Part shown: piece after piece, positions 1-9,091 of the stretch
Layout of the letters: the number at the start of each line of letters is the position of its first letter
Position numbering within the stretch: position 1 is the stretch's first letter
Notes under the pieces: model-generated
What the model saw: the letters and a program-made list of their open reading frames with translations, nothing else
What the model was told of the DNA's origin: nothing
Databases searched by the model: none
Position numbers and translations under genes: made by a program
NCBI GenBank assembly: GCA_035771165.1
Contig: JAWNZC010000181.1
Location: forward strand, 233,501 to 297,500
Direction of reading: 5' to 3'
Length of the DNA: 64,000 nucleotides
Source: Paragorgia papillata
Lineage: Eukaryota > Cnidaria > Anthozoa > Scleralcyonacea > Coralliidae

Positions 1-880
1 GTGTGACCTTCGCTTACCGACTTTCGGATGATGGTGAACAGAAGATTACAGATGGTGAAATATGCAACCTTCGCGTACCATATGATTTTCAGTAGATCAA
101 TGAGTTAAAGAGTTGAAAGACAAAACTTTTGTTTGGTTCCGTTTAAAAAGACAAACCTTTTTGTTTGGTTCCGTTTAAAACGTTTTTATGTTTGCATCAC
201 ATGTTTGAGTGGAAAACCAGCAAACATTTGAAAGTTCGTTTTGGCATTTCAGTAGCTCAATGGTTAGAGCATGCATTACTGGACGATGGTGGACAGAAGA
301 TTACAGATGGTGAAATATGTAACCTTCGCCTACCATATGATTTTCAGTGGCTCAATGGTTAGAGCATGCATTACTGGATAATGCATGGTAATGAAAAGAT
401 TACAGATTGTTTAATATGTGACCTTCGCTTACCGACTTTCGGATGATGGTGAACAGAAGATTACAGATGGTGAAATATGCAACCTTCGCCTACCATATGA
501 TTTTCAGTGGCTCAATGTTTAGAGCACGTTACTGGATAATGGTAATGAGAAGATTACAGATTGTTTAATGTGTGACCTTCGCTTACCGACTTTCGGATGA
601 TGGTGAACAGAAGATTACAGATGGTGAAATATGCAACCTTCGCGTACCATATGATTTTTAGTAGATCAATGAGTTAAAGAGTTGAAAGACAAAACTTTTG
701 TTTGGTTCCGTTTAAAAAGACAAACCTTTTTGTTTGGTTCCGTTTAAAACGTTTTTATGTTTGCATCACATGTTTGAGTGGAAAACCAGCAAACATTTGA
801 AAGTTCCTTTTGCCTTTTCAGTAGCTCAATGGTTAGAGCATGTTACTGGATGGTGAGAAGATTACAGATCGTTTAATGTG
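1..880 (+). repeat. Tandem array with tRNA A-box-like motif, copy A
   Basis: Tandem and interspersed copies of a unit containing a block like GCTCAATGGTTAGAGCATG (near 247, 348, 508 and 821), followed by TTACTGGAT and GAAGATTACAGATGGTGAAA. The block resembles the D-arm/A box of a eukaryotic tRNA. No good B box (GGTTCGAATCC type) follows, so this is not a tRNA gene but perhaps an amplified 5' tRNA fragment or SINE head. A matching array lies at 43690-44600. Short ORFs here are products of the repeat. Confidence 0.7.
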
Positions 881-1652
881 TAATCTTACCGTAGCAACCG
901 ATTTTCAAAATGCTAAAACGTGGCGGATTATTTCAGTTCAACATATTTACCATATTTACCAGTAACTAGGCATTGACATCAAAAGCTTCTCGTAAAACAA
1001 ACCATTGACGAAACTGCAAGGAAGACTGGTGCGAAACATTTTGCATATATACCAGGACCTATATAGAATAATCAACTTCAAAAAAGAACATTAACTGATA
1101 CTTTCACATCTAAATATTTACTTTTAAGTTATTGACTGAATCCAAGTGTCTGGATCATGTCATAGTGATGGTTTTCTACCAGTGGCCGAAGCAGCGAATG
1201 TGAACGTGCTTGCCAGTGACGGAAAGAGAAAACAATTTTGATCTAGTGACCACCCAATGTCTCGTAGACACAATTGCCATAGGTAAACCACAGCACAACA
1301 ATATAACTGTAGATGCACACGGTACACCTTGAAGCTGACTTGTTAATGACAATAAAAAAAACAACCAGAAGAGCGACAAACTGGTGAAGACGTGAAGTGT
1401 TAGCCTTGTATAGTCGTAAAATACGTCGTTGTATCACAACGTTGAAAGCTCAAACAAAACAAAATCTACAGATTCTATTTCGAGCCTTGAAACTGAAGAA
1501 AGAGCCTTTAAAACTATCTTCCCCCATGTAAACAATGTTGTCAGTGATCTATAAGAAAATGGGCAGCAAGCAACCAATCTACCTGATGCAGGAAAGAGAA
1601 ACTATTTCACAGCTTGCAACCACCCGTGTGTCTTTTCTCAACATCATCATGA

Positions 1653-1805
1653 ATGGCCAGTGAGGAAAAATTCCTCATTACTGAGGAAAACATCAGATAC
1701 CAAGAGGATACATTCGCTGGTTTACACCCGAACCTCCCAGTTCGTCTGCATCGTAAACTTGCCCTCCTGGATCTCATATGCATTGACATTACATTAATTA
1801 TTTAG
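1653..1805 (+). CDS. Small conserved ORF, 50 aa, unrecognised (copy A)
   Basis: ATG ORF beginning MASEEKFLITEENIRYQED and ending CIDITLII, with an in-frame TGA directly before the ATG. The duplicate at 45293-45445 is also open, differing by two amino-acid changes (His to Gln, Asn to Asp) and one silent change, so there is no sign of protein-level constraint. No family recognised. It lies 17 bp before a BEN-associated exon fragment and may be part of that broken gene or chance. Confidence 0.2.
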   Translation: MASEEKFLITEENIRYQEDTFAGLHPNLPVRLHRKLALLDLICIDITLII

Positions 1806-1821
1806 ACAATGACTTGTCATT

Positions 1822-1932
1822 TTTATTTCACTGAGAAAACGAGAGCAGTTCAGTTTGGAGGAAGTGATGAAAGAAATAAAGTTCAGCAATTGTGACTTTC
1901 TCCAGACGAAGCAACCCCAGAAAAGGGTCTAA
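1822..1932 (+). pseudogene. BEN-locus exon 'a' copy, diverged
   Basis: Reads FISLRKREQFSLEEVMKEIK then SNCDFLQTKQPQKR before a stop. It is a diverged copy of the exon at 4477-4695 (RFISLRKQQQFGLEEMMKG and so on). Its 5' half is missing. The near-identical duplicate is at 45462-45572. The exon's function is unknown; it is assigned to the BEN locus only because both are copied together. Confidence 0.55.
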
Positions 1933-2130
1933 AGCATATTTTTTTACTCATGTTTTACATGAATATATGGGACACATCCCTGCCTCGGTTGGACCAGACT
2001 TTAACTCAACGTACTTGAAGCAGTTAAAACTGTTCTTGGAAGAAATGCAGCACTATTCAACGAATCACTCCATGGTTGAAGACTGCTCGGGACCCTTGCT
2101 ATCGGTCACAACATGGCTGTTTCTGTCTCA

Positions 2131-2386
2131 TCTCCATAAGTTCAAAAAAACTAAGGCCATATTATCGGTCATAAATTGTTTAATTTGTTTCAGATCACGG
2201 CCATCACCATCATCTTCATTTAATATTTATAATCCAAGACGTTTGTGATTTGTAGTGTAGTGCGCTCTACAGGTCCTTCATCTTCGTCGAGCTGTGTATA
2301 TGCACATCATACCTTCCAAACTTTGGGAGATCTTCACAGTGATCCAAGCTGCAATAGACCTTAAATAATTTGATTCATTTATGTAT
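2131..2386 (+). repeat. 256-bp direct repeat, first copy
   Basis: Begins TCTCCATAAGTTC and ends ATTTATGTAT. Repeated almost identically at 3185-3440 and present once at 45771-46025. The two copies flank about 800 bp carrying a BEN exon piece and an inverted exon piece, so the insertion came with a local duplication. Confidence 0.8.
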
Positions 2387-2389
2387 TAG

Positions 2390-2447
2390 GAACAAGAAAT
2401 AAACGAAAACTCGACCCTGAAAAGGTGACTAAGATCCGTAAATCCGT
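2390..2447 (+). pseudogene. BEN domain C-terminal half, truncated copy
   Basis: Follows a TTAG acceptor and reads GTRNKRKLDPEKVTKIRK, matching the start of the BEN exon at 3951 (GTRSKRQLDPERVAKIRS). Similarity stops after about 19 residues, where the sequence joins an inverted piece of another exon. Clearly a broken copy. Confidence 0.6.
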
Positions 2448-2460
2448 GTGTATCTTATGC

Positions 2461-2580
2461 TTAATTCTAGCTTGCGCTGTTGGCTTCGCTTTTTTATCGT
2501 CACATTGACACGTTACAGTAATGTTTTGCCCGTAAATATATTTTAACAAACCTCTCCACGACAGATTGTCCTTTTTTTTT
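2461..2580 (-). pseudogene. Inverted fragment of a BEN-locus exon
   Basis: The reverse complement matches 49820-49930 and contains the stretch read there as ITVTCQCDDKKAKPTAQA in one frame or SVVERFVKIYLRAKHYCN in another. It sits head-to-head with the BEN C-half fragment. The same junction (BEN exon followed by an inverted ACAAACCTCTCCACGACAG segment) recurs at 4140-4172 and 8140-8165, so the inversion predates the copies. Confidence 0.55.
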
Positions 2581-3184
2581 TCAAATTTTCCGCGACTTTA
2601 AGATCTACGACGACGTCCTTTAAACAAAAGACTTATTTTTTCAAAACAAAGAGAATGAAGTCCCAAGTCCTCGTTCTTTCTACAACGCCACACAGAGTAT
2701 TTTCACGTCTTCAGGAGGACTTCAACGGCCAAACGATGAGAACAGTCGCTTGAGATTGACTTCAATACAGACACTACAACCATTTTAGCAATACTGGGGC
2801 GTTTGGGAAGTCATTAAACTAGCTTCAAATATCAAATATACATATACTAGTATATAATAGTCAGTCAACCGTGAATTAAATTGTGAGACTTTTCTTGCTT
2901 TTTAACCGCCGTCGTCGTCCTAGCATCTTAAAGTCCCTACTCTATCATTATTCTCCACCTGAGTTCAGGGGCGGATCTAGCGTTAGTCAAATAAGTCAGA
3001 CGACCAAGGTAAAAAAAATAGCGATTGCAAAAAAAAAGTCCGGTTAAAAACGACGTAATAGCAGCGAGAACAATCGCGGAAAATCTAATTCGGCACCAGG
3101 ACCACTTACAGGAAGGCGCGCGGACTTTTTATACCTCCTGGTGGCACTGATTCATTCTCGTCCCCAAAGCCCTTTCATGAAACT
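2581..3184. other. Insert between direct repeats, with solo hAT-like terminus
   Basis: No gene seen. CAGGGGCGGATCTAGCG at 2966 looks like a hAT-superfamily terminal repeat end; no partner end was found nearby. 3020-3184 is unassigned. Confidence 0.4.
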
Positions 3185-3440
3185 TCTCCATAAGTTCAAA
3201 AAAACTAAGGCCATATTATCGGTCATAAATTGTTTAATTTGTTTCAGATCACGGCCATCACCATCATCTTCATTTAATATTTATAATCCAAGACGTTTGT
3301 GATTTGTAGTGTAGTGCGCTCTACAGGTCCTTCATCTTCGTCGAGCTGTGTATATGCACATCATACCTTCCAAACTTTGGGAGATCTTCACAGTGATCCA
3401 AGCTGCAATAGACCTTAAATAATTTGATTCATTTATGTAT
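3185..3440 (+). repeat. 256-bp direct repeat, second copy
   Basis: Second copy of 2131-2386. It continues (ATGTATGTGTGTGC) into sequence shared with copy B at 46020, which shows this is the original right flank of the insertion. Confidence 0.8.
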
Positions 3441-3950
3441 GTATGTGTGTGCAATGTATTATTTTCATTTTTTAACTAGTTGCGATTGTTTCATTTTGTT
3501 TACCAATTGAAAAAGTTTCATCACCAATTAACTCAGTTTGTTCCAACATGTCCTTGGTAATGGGTGTTCCCTCTGGTGGAGCCAGGAATCAAAGTATTCT
3601 GAATGGTACCATTCATACGGTGTCACCCACAACAATACAAGAATGGTGCTTTCCAGTCCAAGATGTCTAAAGATCTTATTGTATGTATATCAGACACATC
3701 CCTGCCTCAGTAGGACTGGAATTTAACTCAACGTACTTCAAGCAGTTCTTGCAAGAAATGCAGCATGATTCACTGCATGGTTGAAGACTCATCGGGGCCC
3801 TTGCCAACGGTCACAACATGGATGTGTTTCTTTCCAATCTCTATAGGTTCATTTAACGAAATACTGATGTTTCAAGCAGAGCCCTTCATCAGAGTAACAA
3901 GTTTAGTTTAGCTTTCATTAATGTTTTGATGTTCTTTCTTTCCCATTTAG

Positions 3951-4103
3951 GAACAAGAAGTAAACGACAATTGGACCCTGAAAGGGTGGCCAAGATCCGG
4001 TCTTACGTCTTTCAGATGTACCCGACCTCAACAGAAGAGGTGGACAAACTGTGGAGGGATTGTCGGAAAGCTATAGATGAATTTCTGCGCCGACCCAAAA
4101 AGG
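3951..4103 (+). CDS. BEN domain, C-terminal half exon
   Basis: The exon follows the acceptor TCCCATTTAG and ends near a GTAAAG donor. It reads GTRSKRQLDPERVAKIRSYV, then FQMYPTSTEEVDKLWRDCRK, then AIDEFLRRPKKG. The LDP-(E)-VAxI plus WxxCxxAIDExLRR pattern is the second half of a BEN domain, a DNA- and protein-binding module of nuclear regulators. The first Gly codon is split, which fits the phase-1 donor of the BEN N-half exons at 7111 and 46932. This copy is open throughout, but no N-half exon lies directly upstream; 3868-3915 instead holds a dispersed repeat. Whether it is expressed cannot be told. It may be one exon of a scattered or dead gene copy. Confidence 0.65.
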
Positions 4104-4202
4104 GTAAAGACCAATTTAAGTAATTTAAGTAATTTTAACAAACCTCTCCACGACAGATTGCCCTTTTTTTTTCAAATTTTCCTAATAAAATGTTGTGGGC
4201 AG

Positions 4203-4470
4203 GTTATCACTGAGGAGATTGTCAATGAAGTGAAACGTAACAATTTTTTTACTATTATTGCTGATGAAGCGGTCGATTGTTCAAATAAAGAACAACTATA
4301 TCTTGTTTTACGTTTTGTTGATGACAACCAAAATATTAGGGAAGATTTTGTAAGATTTCTGCATTGTAAATGCAGTTTATCAGGTGCAGATCTTGCAACA
4401 CTTATTTTGAAAGCCTTGACGGATCTCTCTCTGAGTATTGACAATTGTAGGGGACAAGGATTATGTACAA
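4203..4470 (+). pseudogene. DUF4371 / hAT-like (ZMYM1-type) fragment
   Basis: Reads VITEEIVNEVKRNNFFTIIA, DEAVDCSNKEQLYLVLRFVD, then ICxxC-free sequence to SIDNCRGQG. The NFFTIIADEAxD...KEQLxLxLRFVD...FxxF pattern is typical of the DUF4371 part of hAT-derived transposases and their ZMYM1-like relatives. A splice-like GGGCAG precedes it. The usual continuation after CRGQG (YDGA type) is lost: the sequence jumps to BEN-locus exon 'a' in another frame and stops at 4478. This is a roughly 85-residue fragment of a protein usually 500-800 residues long, so not functional alone. Confidence 0.7.
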
Positions 4471-4476
4471 GGATAT

Positions 4477-4695
4477 GACGTACTTCAAGCAGTTCTTGCA
4501 AGAAATGCAGCAGGATTCACTGCCTGGTTAAGACTCATCAGGGCCCTTGCCATCGGTCACAACATGGATGCGTTTCTTTCCAATCTCTATAGGTTCATTT
4601 CACTGAGAAAACAGCAGCAGTTCGGTTTGGAAGAGATGATGAAAGGAGTAAAAGTGAAGGATTGCGAGTTTCAGACAAAGCAACCCAAGAAAAAG
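4477..4695 (+). CDS. BEN-locus exon 'a', most complete copy, unrecognised
   Basis: Open reading YDVLQAVLARNAAGFTAWLR, LIRALAIGHNMDAFLSNLYR, FISLRKQQQFGLEEMMKGVK, then VKDCEFQTKQPKKK, ending at an AAG|GTTTGA donor. At least four other copies exist (1822, 8195, 45462, 46388), most with stops or truncation. I recognise no domain; it is rich in basic and amphipathic residues. Its link to the BEN gene is inferred from repeated co-duplication. The 5' boundary abuts the DUF4371 fragment out of frame. Confidence 0.4.
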
Positions 4696-4839
4696 GTTTG
4701 AAGCATTTTTTAGCTCATGTTTTTCATGAATTCGTTTTTTGTGTACGAGTTTAATTAATTTTTCTGTTTATTCGTGTGTGTTTATTAATAATTTATTATA
4801 TATTCATTTATGTATAATTTATTTGCAGTGAGCCGTTAG

Positions 4840-4908
4840 AGAGAATGGAGCTCGACTAGAGTTTGAAGAGATGCTGCAGGCAGCTGTCAAGCGAGAGGAA
4901 ACGGATGG
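4840..4908 (+). pseudogene. BEN-locus exon 'b' copy
   Basis: After CGTTAG the frame reads ENGARLEFEEMLQAAVKREE then TDG before running into a G-tract. A related copy at 48767 reads EDFEQLLLAAFAREETHG and also runs into a long G-tract, so the acidic/helical segment plus G-tract is a shared unit. Function unknown. Confidence 0.4.
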
Positions 4909-4999
4909 GGGGGAGGGGGGGGGGGTTCGGGGAAAATTTGAATGGAACAATTTGGAGGATCTATAATGGCGGGGTTTTATTAAATATATATGGGAAAAA

Positions 5000-5140
5000 A
5001 TGACTGTAACGTGTATTTGTGACAACAAAAAAGCGAAGCCAACAGCGCAAGCTGTAATTAAACACATCGAACGTAAACATCGTGTCAAGAAAGATGGACG
5101 TTTCACATATCATGATGTTAAGCTAATGAGCGCACGCTAA
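5000..5140 (+). CDS. Putative terminal exon of BEN-locus gene, 46 codons
   Basis: Reads MTVTCICDNKKAKPTAQAVI, KHIERKHRVKKDGRFTYHDV, KLMSAR and stop. A partial copy at 47128-47229 reads PTAQAIIKHIERKHRVKKDG then NVTYNDLKLMSAQ and stop. Most changes between them are conservative or silent and the stop position is kept, so this looks like genuine former coding sequence at a C-terminus. A third piece is at 49870-49930. The family is unknown; the Cys-x-Cys and basic His-rich stretch might bind metal or nucleic acid, but that is speculation. Confidence 0.4.
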   Translation: MTVTCICDNKKAKPTAQAVIKHIERKHRVKKDGRFTYHDVKLMSAR

Positions 5141-5479
5141 ATAGTTCATTGCAAGTCGTTTGTTCTTCTACCAGTGAAGTTCCTATTGAGGAATTATCTT
5201 TAAGAGAAAGGCTTAAAATATTTCTAATATTTTATGGACACGGTAGTGCGTTAGTAGAAGAACAAGAAACTTGCTAAATGATTCCATTGTTCATGTCACC
5301 TGAAAAGGTTATCGTGCAACAAAATGAGCATTCAGTTGTTTTTCTTTGATATACTGCGATAATACAACGACATTTTAATACTACGTTTAGTTTCAAAGGA
5401 ACGGATTGATTGCTGACATTTGTTGAACACTCCTAAAGTCTAATTTTTGCTCGTTCTCCAAACTTTCCTCCACTTTATA

Positions 5480-5703
5480 GAAAACTACCATCCTTGGATG
5501 CACACACTGGAGTATGCTTGCTCAGCATGGGATCCTTATAGCCAGCGTAATATAAACCTGCTGGAGAAGGTGCAAAGACGTGCGTGCTGCACTGTTTGTG
5601 AATCGGGACTACTCGATGGAGTCGAGTGTCAGCTCCATGTTATCTGACCTGAGCTGGCCTCTCCTTTCTAAACGCCGTGAGTGCCTCCGCCTAAGCTTCT
5701 TTC
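5480..5703 (+). pseudogene. LINE (CR1/L2-type) reverse transcriptase C-terminal tail
   Basis: Reads LEYACSAWDPYSQRNINLLE then KVQRRACC, matching the LEYASxxWDPxxxxNxxxLExVQRRAAR signature downstream of the RT domain in CR1/L2 LINEs. Just after this the frame shifts by one, then continues as RDYSMESSVSSMLSDLSWPL with LSKRRECLRL, the expected next segment. So it is a frameshifted short remnant. It abuts an opposite-strand LINE fragment at about 5691. Confidence 0.75.
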
Positions 5704-6355
5704 ATTAAGCCACTCTTGGCCTCAATGCTGTTGACCCAACTCGGGTCAGATGGAGGACAAATATTAAGACCAAATTTGTTTCTGGTTAGGTAGACAGTAC
5801 TAAGTGTTCCTGACACAGGTATTTCGAGCCATTTACGAATATAACTGTTCGCTATAGAATCAATGTTCTCTGAAATCCAAGTTTTTGATAAAGTAGTAAC
5901 AGTAAAATGCCAGGATATTTTGCATAAAACATAGCGACTGTACAAGAGGATTTTATTTTTTGGATGTAGTGGCTTGGAATCAATATCAGTCATTAGTTCG
6001 TCAATGAGGGAGGTAAGTTCAGACTTCTGTTGTTGATCGGACATATTGAAATCAAAGTATCTTCCTAAATATTGAAAATATTCGCCAATTTTGGTAGCTG
6101 GAATTAGTTGATTATTAATGAGGAGTTTCGGTAGATATTGGATGGATTTTGTTACAGCTTTTTTAATGCCAAAACTACTACACTTATCAATCCGTATAAT
6201 CATGTTGGACCATTGGCACCAAATTGAAAAGCGGTTCAAAAGATGTTGGTTTTCTGATTCTTGACTACTTATAACAGCAGCGTCATCAGCAAACTGAAAC
6301 CAGTGGATAGGATTTAAAAACTGAAAGGAGAAACCAAACTGTATAACTGATATGC
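5691..6355 (-). pseudogene. Non-LTR retrotransposon RT fragment (motif C to thumb)
   Basis: On the minus strand the open frame includes HWFQFADDAAVISS, whose FADD is the catalytic motif C of reverse transcriptase, then QWSNMIIRIDKCSSFGIKK, YLGRYFDFNMSDQQQKSEL, LPLHPKN-like KPLHPKNKILLYSRYVLCKI and ICPPSDPSW. These are typical of invertebrate non-LTR elements. Both ends are truncated: RT motifs A and B and the whole N-terminus are missing, and a stop lies upstream near 6359. About 220 codons of a protein that is usually about 1000. Confidence 0.8.
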
Positions 6356-6910
6356 TTTAAATAGTATGTTTACTTTGAGTGGAGCTTGCCAGTTTTTTGA
6401 AAAATGATGCGCGCGCAACACCCTGAAACTGACCTATAGACCACTCGTAACTCAGCCAATCAGAATGCCGAATTTGTAATAGACCATTAGTTGGTTGATA
6501 CTAATAAGTAATATATCCGACAAGAGTCAGTGTTTTTTTCTCCAATTTCTAAATACAACAAAGCAGGTTGAAATTACGAGGCGAAGCCTAGCTTGCCTGT
6601 ATTTAGACATCGGAGGACGAGCACTGACGAGTGTTGGATATAGCTGCTCAAACGAATCTATTTTAAGAGAAAATCGACCTAAAAGTTTGCTAGATTTGAC
6701 AGTAGTCTTTCCTTAATTTCTAAATACTGTTTAAATATCTTTTAAATTTACCATGAATTATTAATGAGTTTGATTTAATTAATTTAGGAAAGAATTGTTT
6801 TAGAAACTAGATACAAGGACGACAACACTAGATTATTACTGGATGCTAAAAACAGGTGACTGTTTAGTCTGTTTCTAGACATTTTATTGTTGTTGTTTTT
6901 TTTGCTTTAG
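6356..6910. other. Intergenic or intronic sequence, no gene recognised
   Basis: A 73-codon ORF at 6495-6716 has no recognisable motif. TTTTTTTTGCTTTAG at the right end is a good polypyrimidine tract and acceptor for the BEN exon at 6911. Confidence 0.4.
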
Positions 6911-7111
6911 AACACTGATGAGGAGGAGCAAGCCACAAGCCAAGCCACCACCCAAGCCACAAGAGACATGTCAACTTGTGGATCATCAAGGACAATTGAT
7001 GACCCACAGTTGATCCGTCTAAAAAAAAAAGTCATTCCGTTCCAAACTTCGCGGTTCATCTTCTCCGTGAATTGTTCGAACCGGATGAACTGACATCCAC
7101 GAATGTGTCAG
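6911..7111 (+). pseudogene. BEN domain N-terminal half exon, frameshifted
   Basis: Acceptor TTTTGCTTTAG is followed by NTDEEEQATSQATTQATRD, a Gln/Thr-rich linker, then IDDPQLIRLKKK. The frame breaks in a run of ten A (7021-7030); in the next frame it continues SHSVPNFAVHLLRELFEPDE then LTSTNVSG to the donor G|GTACGTG. The intact relative at 46725-46932 has one base more at this point, so a 1-nt deletion is the likely cause. Phase-1 donor matches the split Gly of the C-half exon at 7953. Confidence 0.65.
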
Positions 7112-7499
7112 GTACGTGTATGATAATAAAATAAATTATATTCATACTGTGCCAGAAATTAGCAACTGCTAGATCTAAGATTCTCGAAGTCAGTGGTTGG
7201 CTGGATAGTAGAAAATATCATTTTTCATTCAACTGATAGGGTTATCGTTTTTCTTTTATTTAACACCTCTGAAGATGTTGTTTCTGTTCAGCAAGGGCGG
7301 ACATAAACAGCGTTTTCACTTTATTAATTTATCTATTTTTACTCTCGCTCATCCTCTTTACACCCCCTCCTTTTTACTCATCGACGATATGAATAGCAAA
7401 TGTCTTTCGCATCTTATTATCTATTTGTTATTGTTATTTTGCTATGATTGGCTAATTTTTCGCATCTCATTATCAATTTGTTATTGTCATAAATAAATT

Positions 7500-7915
7500 T
7501 AGTTTACTCTGGTTTCCTTCTGTCTTAAGACTGGATATTGATATAACACTGGATACTGGATATTGTCCTTACTGGACATCTAGGGAGAACAGTTTAGATA
7601 TGACTGATAGGGTTATCAGTCATATCTAAACAAAATTAATCATATCTAAATAAAGTTGGTTTACTCTGGTTTCCTTCTGTAGTAACACCGGACCAGTGAG
7701 AGATGGTTCTTACTGGACCTCTAGGGAGAACAGTTTAGATATGACTGATAGGGTTATCCAGTATAAAATAAAGTTTACTTTAAAATAGTAAAGTGCTTCG
7801 TAGGCAGTGTTTTAGATAGAGCAAAGTGAAAAGGTGGTAAACTGCTGAGATTAGTCATGATAACGAAATACTGATGTTTCAAGCAGAGCCCTTCATCAGA
7901 GTAACAAGTTTAGCT
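7500..7915 (-). repeat. Dispersed repeat family (GATATGACTGATAGGGTTATC)
   Basis: Contains direct copies of TTTAGATATGACTGATAGGG (7588 and 7735) with nearby TAGTAACACCGGACCA. It continues into AGGCAGTGTTTTAGATAGAG and ACTGATGTTTCAAGCAGAGC, the reverse complement of the 118-bp unit tandemly repeated at 15445-16100. Other pieces lie at 3868-3915, 47100-47125 and 51043-51135, so the repeat sits in introns of both BEN and PHD loci. Confidence 0.7.
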
Positions 7916-7952
7916 TTCATTAATGTTTTGATGTTCTTTCTTTCCCATTTAG

Positions 7953-8106
7953 GAACAAGAAGTAAACGACAATTGGACCCTGAAAGGGTGGCTAAGATAT
8001 CCGTTCTTACGTCTTTAAGAGTTCCCAACCTCACCAGAAGAAGTGGACAAACTGTGGAGGGATTGTCGCAAGGCAATAGACGAATTTCTGCGCCGACCCA
8101 AAAAGG
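7953..8106 (+). pseudogene. BEN domain C-terminal half, frameshifted copy
   Basis: Starts like the 3951 exon (GTRSKRQLDPERVAKI) with the same acceptor. A 2-nt insertion after AAGAT and a later 1-nt deletion leave the remainder (WRDCRKAIDEFLRRPKKG) in a different frame. It is 842 bp downstream of a frameshifted BEN N-half exon, so this pair together resembles a dead gene copy with the original intron still in place. Confidence 0.7.
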
Positions 8107-8194
8107 GTAAAGACCAAGCGAGATAGCCCGTAAATTAAATTTAACAAACCTCTCCACAGATTGTCCTTTTTTTTTCAAATTTTCCTCAAAATAT

Positions 8195-8352
8195 GACGTA
8201 CTTCAAGCAGTTCTTGCAAGAAATGCAGCATGATTCACTGCATGGTTGAAGACTCATCGGGGCCCTTGCCAACGGTCACAACATGGATGCGTTTCTTTCC
8301 AATCTCTATAGATTCATTTCACTGAGAAAACAGCAGCAGTTCGGTTTGGAAT
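8195..8352 (+). pseudogene. BEN-locus exon 'a', truncated copy
   Basis: Near-identical to 4477-4630 up to CAGTTCGGTTTGGAA, then switches abruptly to unrelated DNA at 8353. Contains an in-frame stop (TGA within CATGGTTGAAGAC) relative to the 4477 copy. Confidence 0.6.
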
Positions 8353-8673
8353 CCTGTTTATTTCACTTTAGATACAGAACGTAAATTACTTACCGTTGAC
8401 TAAAGAAATTTAAGATAATCTGTGGACCACTGAAACTGCATACACTGATTGTATTTCTATAATATGGTCAAGCAAACACCTACATGCAATGATAAAATTT
8501 AAAAAAAAACCGTGCTGAGTACGCGGCATTTGGCGTTTTGTCAAAACTACTGCTTTTCTACATGTATACGTACAACACATCATTTAAACTATACATCTCA
8601 AATGAAAATGCTACCACTTAGGAAGTACATATGACTATGAATTTATGATAGACCTTATGATAGACCTTATATA
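8353..8673. other. No gene seen
   Basis: AT-rich unique sequence with a short direct repeat (ATGATAGACCTTAT twice near 8647-8670) just before the MITE. Confidence 0.4.
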
Positions 8674-9064
8674 GGCCTGCGCTAAACGTCGCACAATAGA
8701 CGAATTGAATTCGAATTAAATTCGTCGGTAATGCGACGTCGAGTTAAACGTCGAATTTCAGTCGAATTTATTTGTTTTTACTTGGACTTCTGGATCCTGA
8801 AAACGACTTGTTGAACACATGGCGCCAAATTTTCACAGACAGAAGAGAAACATTTAATTCGACGCGACGATAATTCGTCGTGTAACTCGAACACGCATTA
8901 TCGTCGCACTATCCGTCTGACTCAGACGAATTTAATTGCCGAGACGAATTTAATTTGTGTGTCGGATCTAATCGAGTTATACATCGCAGTTTCGTCGGAT
9001 AGAATTCAAACAATTAAATTCGTCTGGATTGAATTCGTCTATTGTGCGACGTTTAGCGCAAGCC
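8674..9064. mobile_element. 391-bp MITE with GACGAATT-rich interior
   Basis: Terminal inverted repeats of about 35 bp: left GGCCTGCGCTAAACGTCGCA continuing CAATAGACGAATT; right ends AATTCGTCTATTGTGCGACG then TTTAGCGCAAGCC. The interior is packed with GACGAATT/AATTCGTC in both orientations. CCTTA occurs on both sides (8663 and 9063), so a target duplication is possible but not clean. No coding capacity. Confidence 0.75.
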
Positions 9065-9091
9065 TTACGAGAGAAAAGCACAACACACACA

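Larger units (their letters stand above)
1..3790 (+). repeat. Segmental duplication, copy A
   Basis: Positions 1-2386 and 3185-3790 match 43690-46370 closely, at a constant offset of 43640 over 1653-1932. Copy A differs by an internal direct duplication (2131-2386 repeated at 3185-3440) that brackets about 800 bp absent from copy B. 900-1650 shows no gene and simply matches 44600-45290. Confidence 0.85.

Noticed and set aside
1892..2248. 118-aa ORF, duplicated at 45532-45888
   Set aside because: Its frame crosses exon 'a' in a different frame and then repeat DNA. Its conservation is explained by the segmental duplication.
3538..3726. 62-aa ORF and similar ones at 46110-46385
   Set aside because: Lie in shared duplication sequence; no motif, and frames differ between copies.
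7879..8178. 99-aa minus-strand ORF
   Set aside because: Antisense of the BEN C-half exon.
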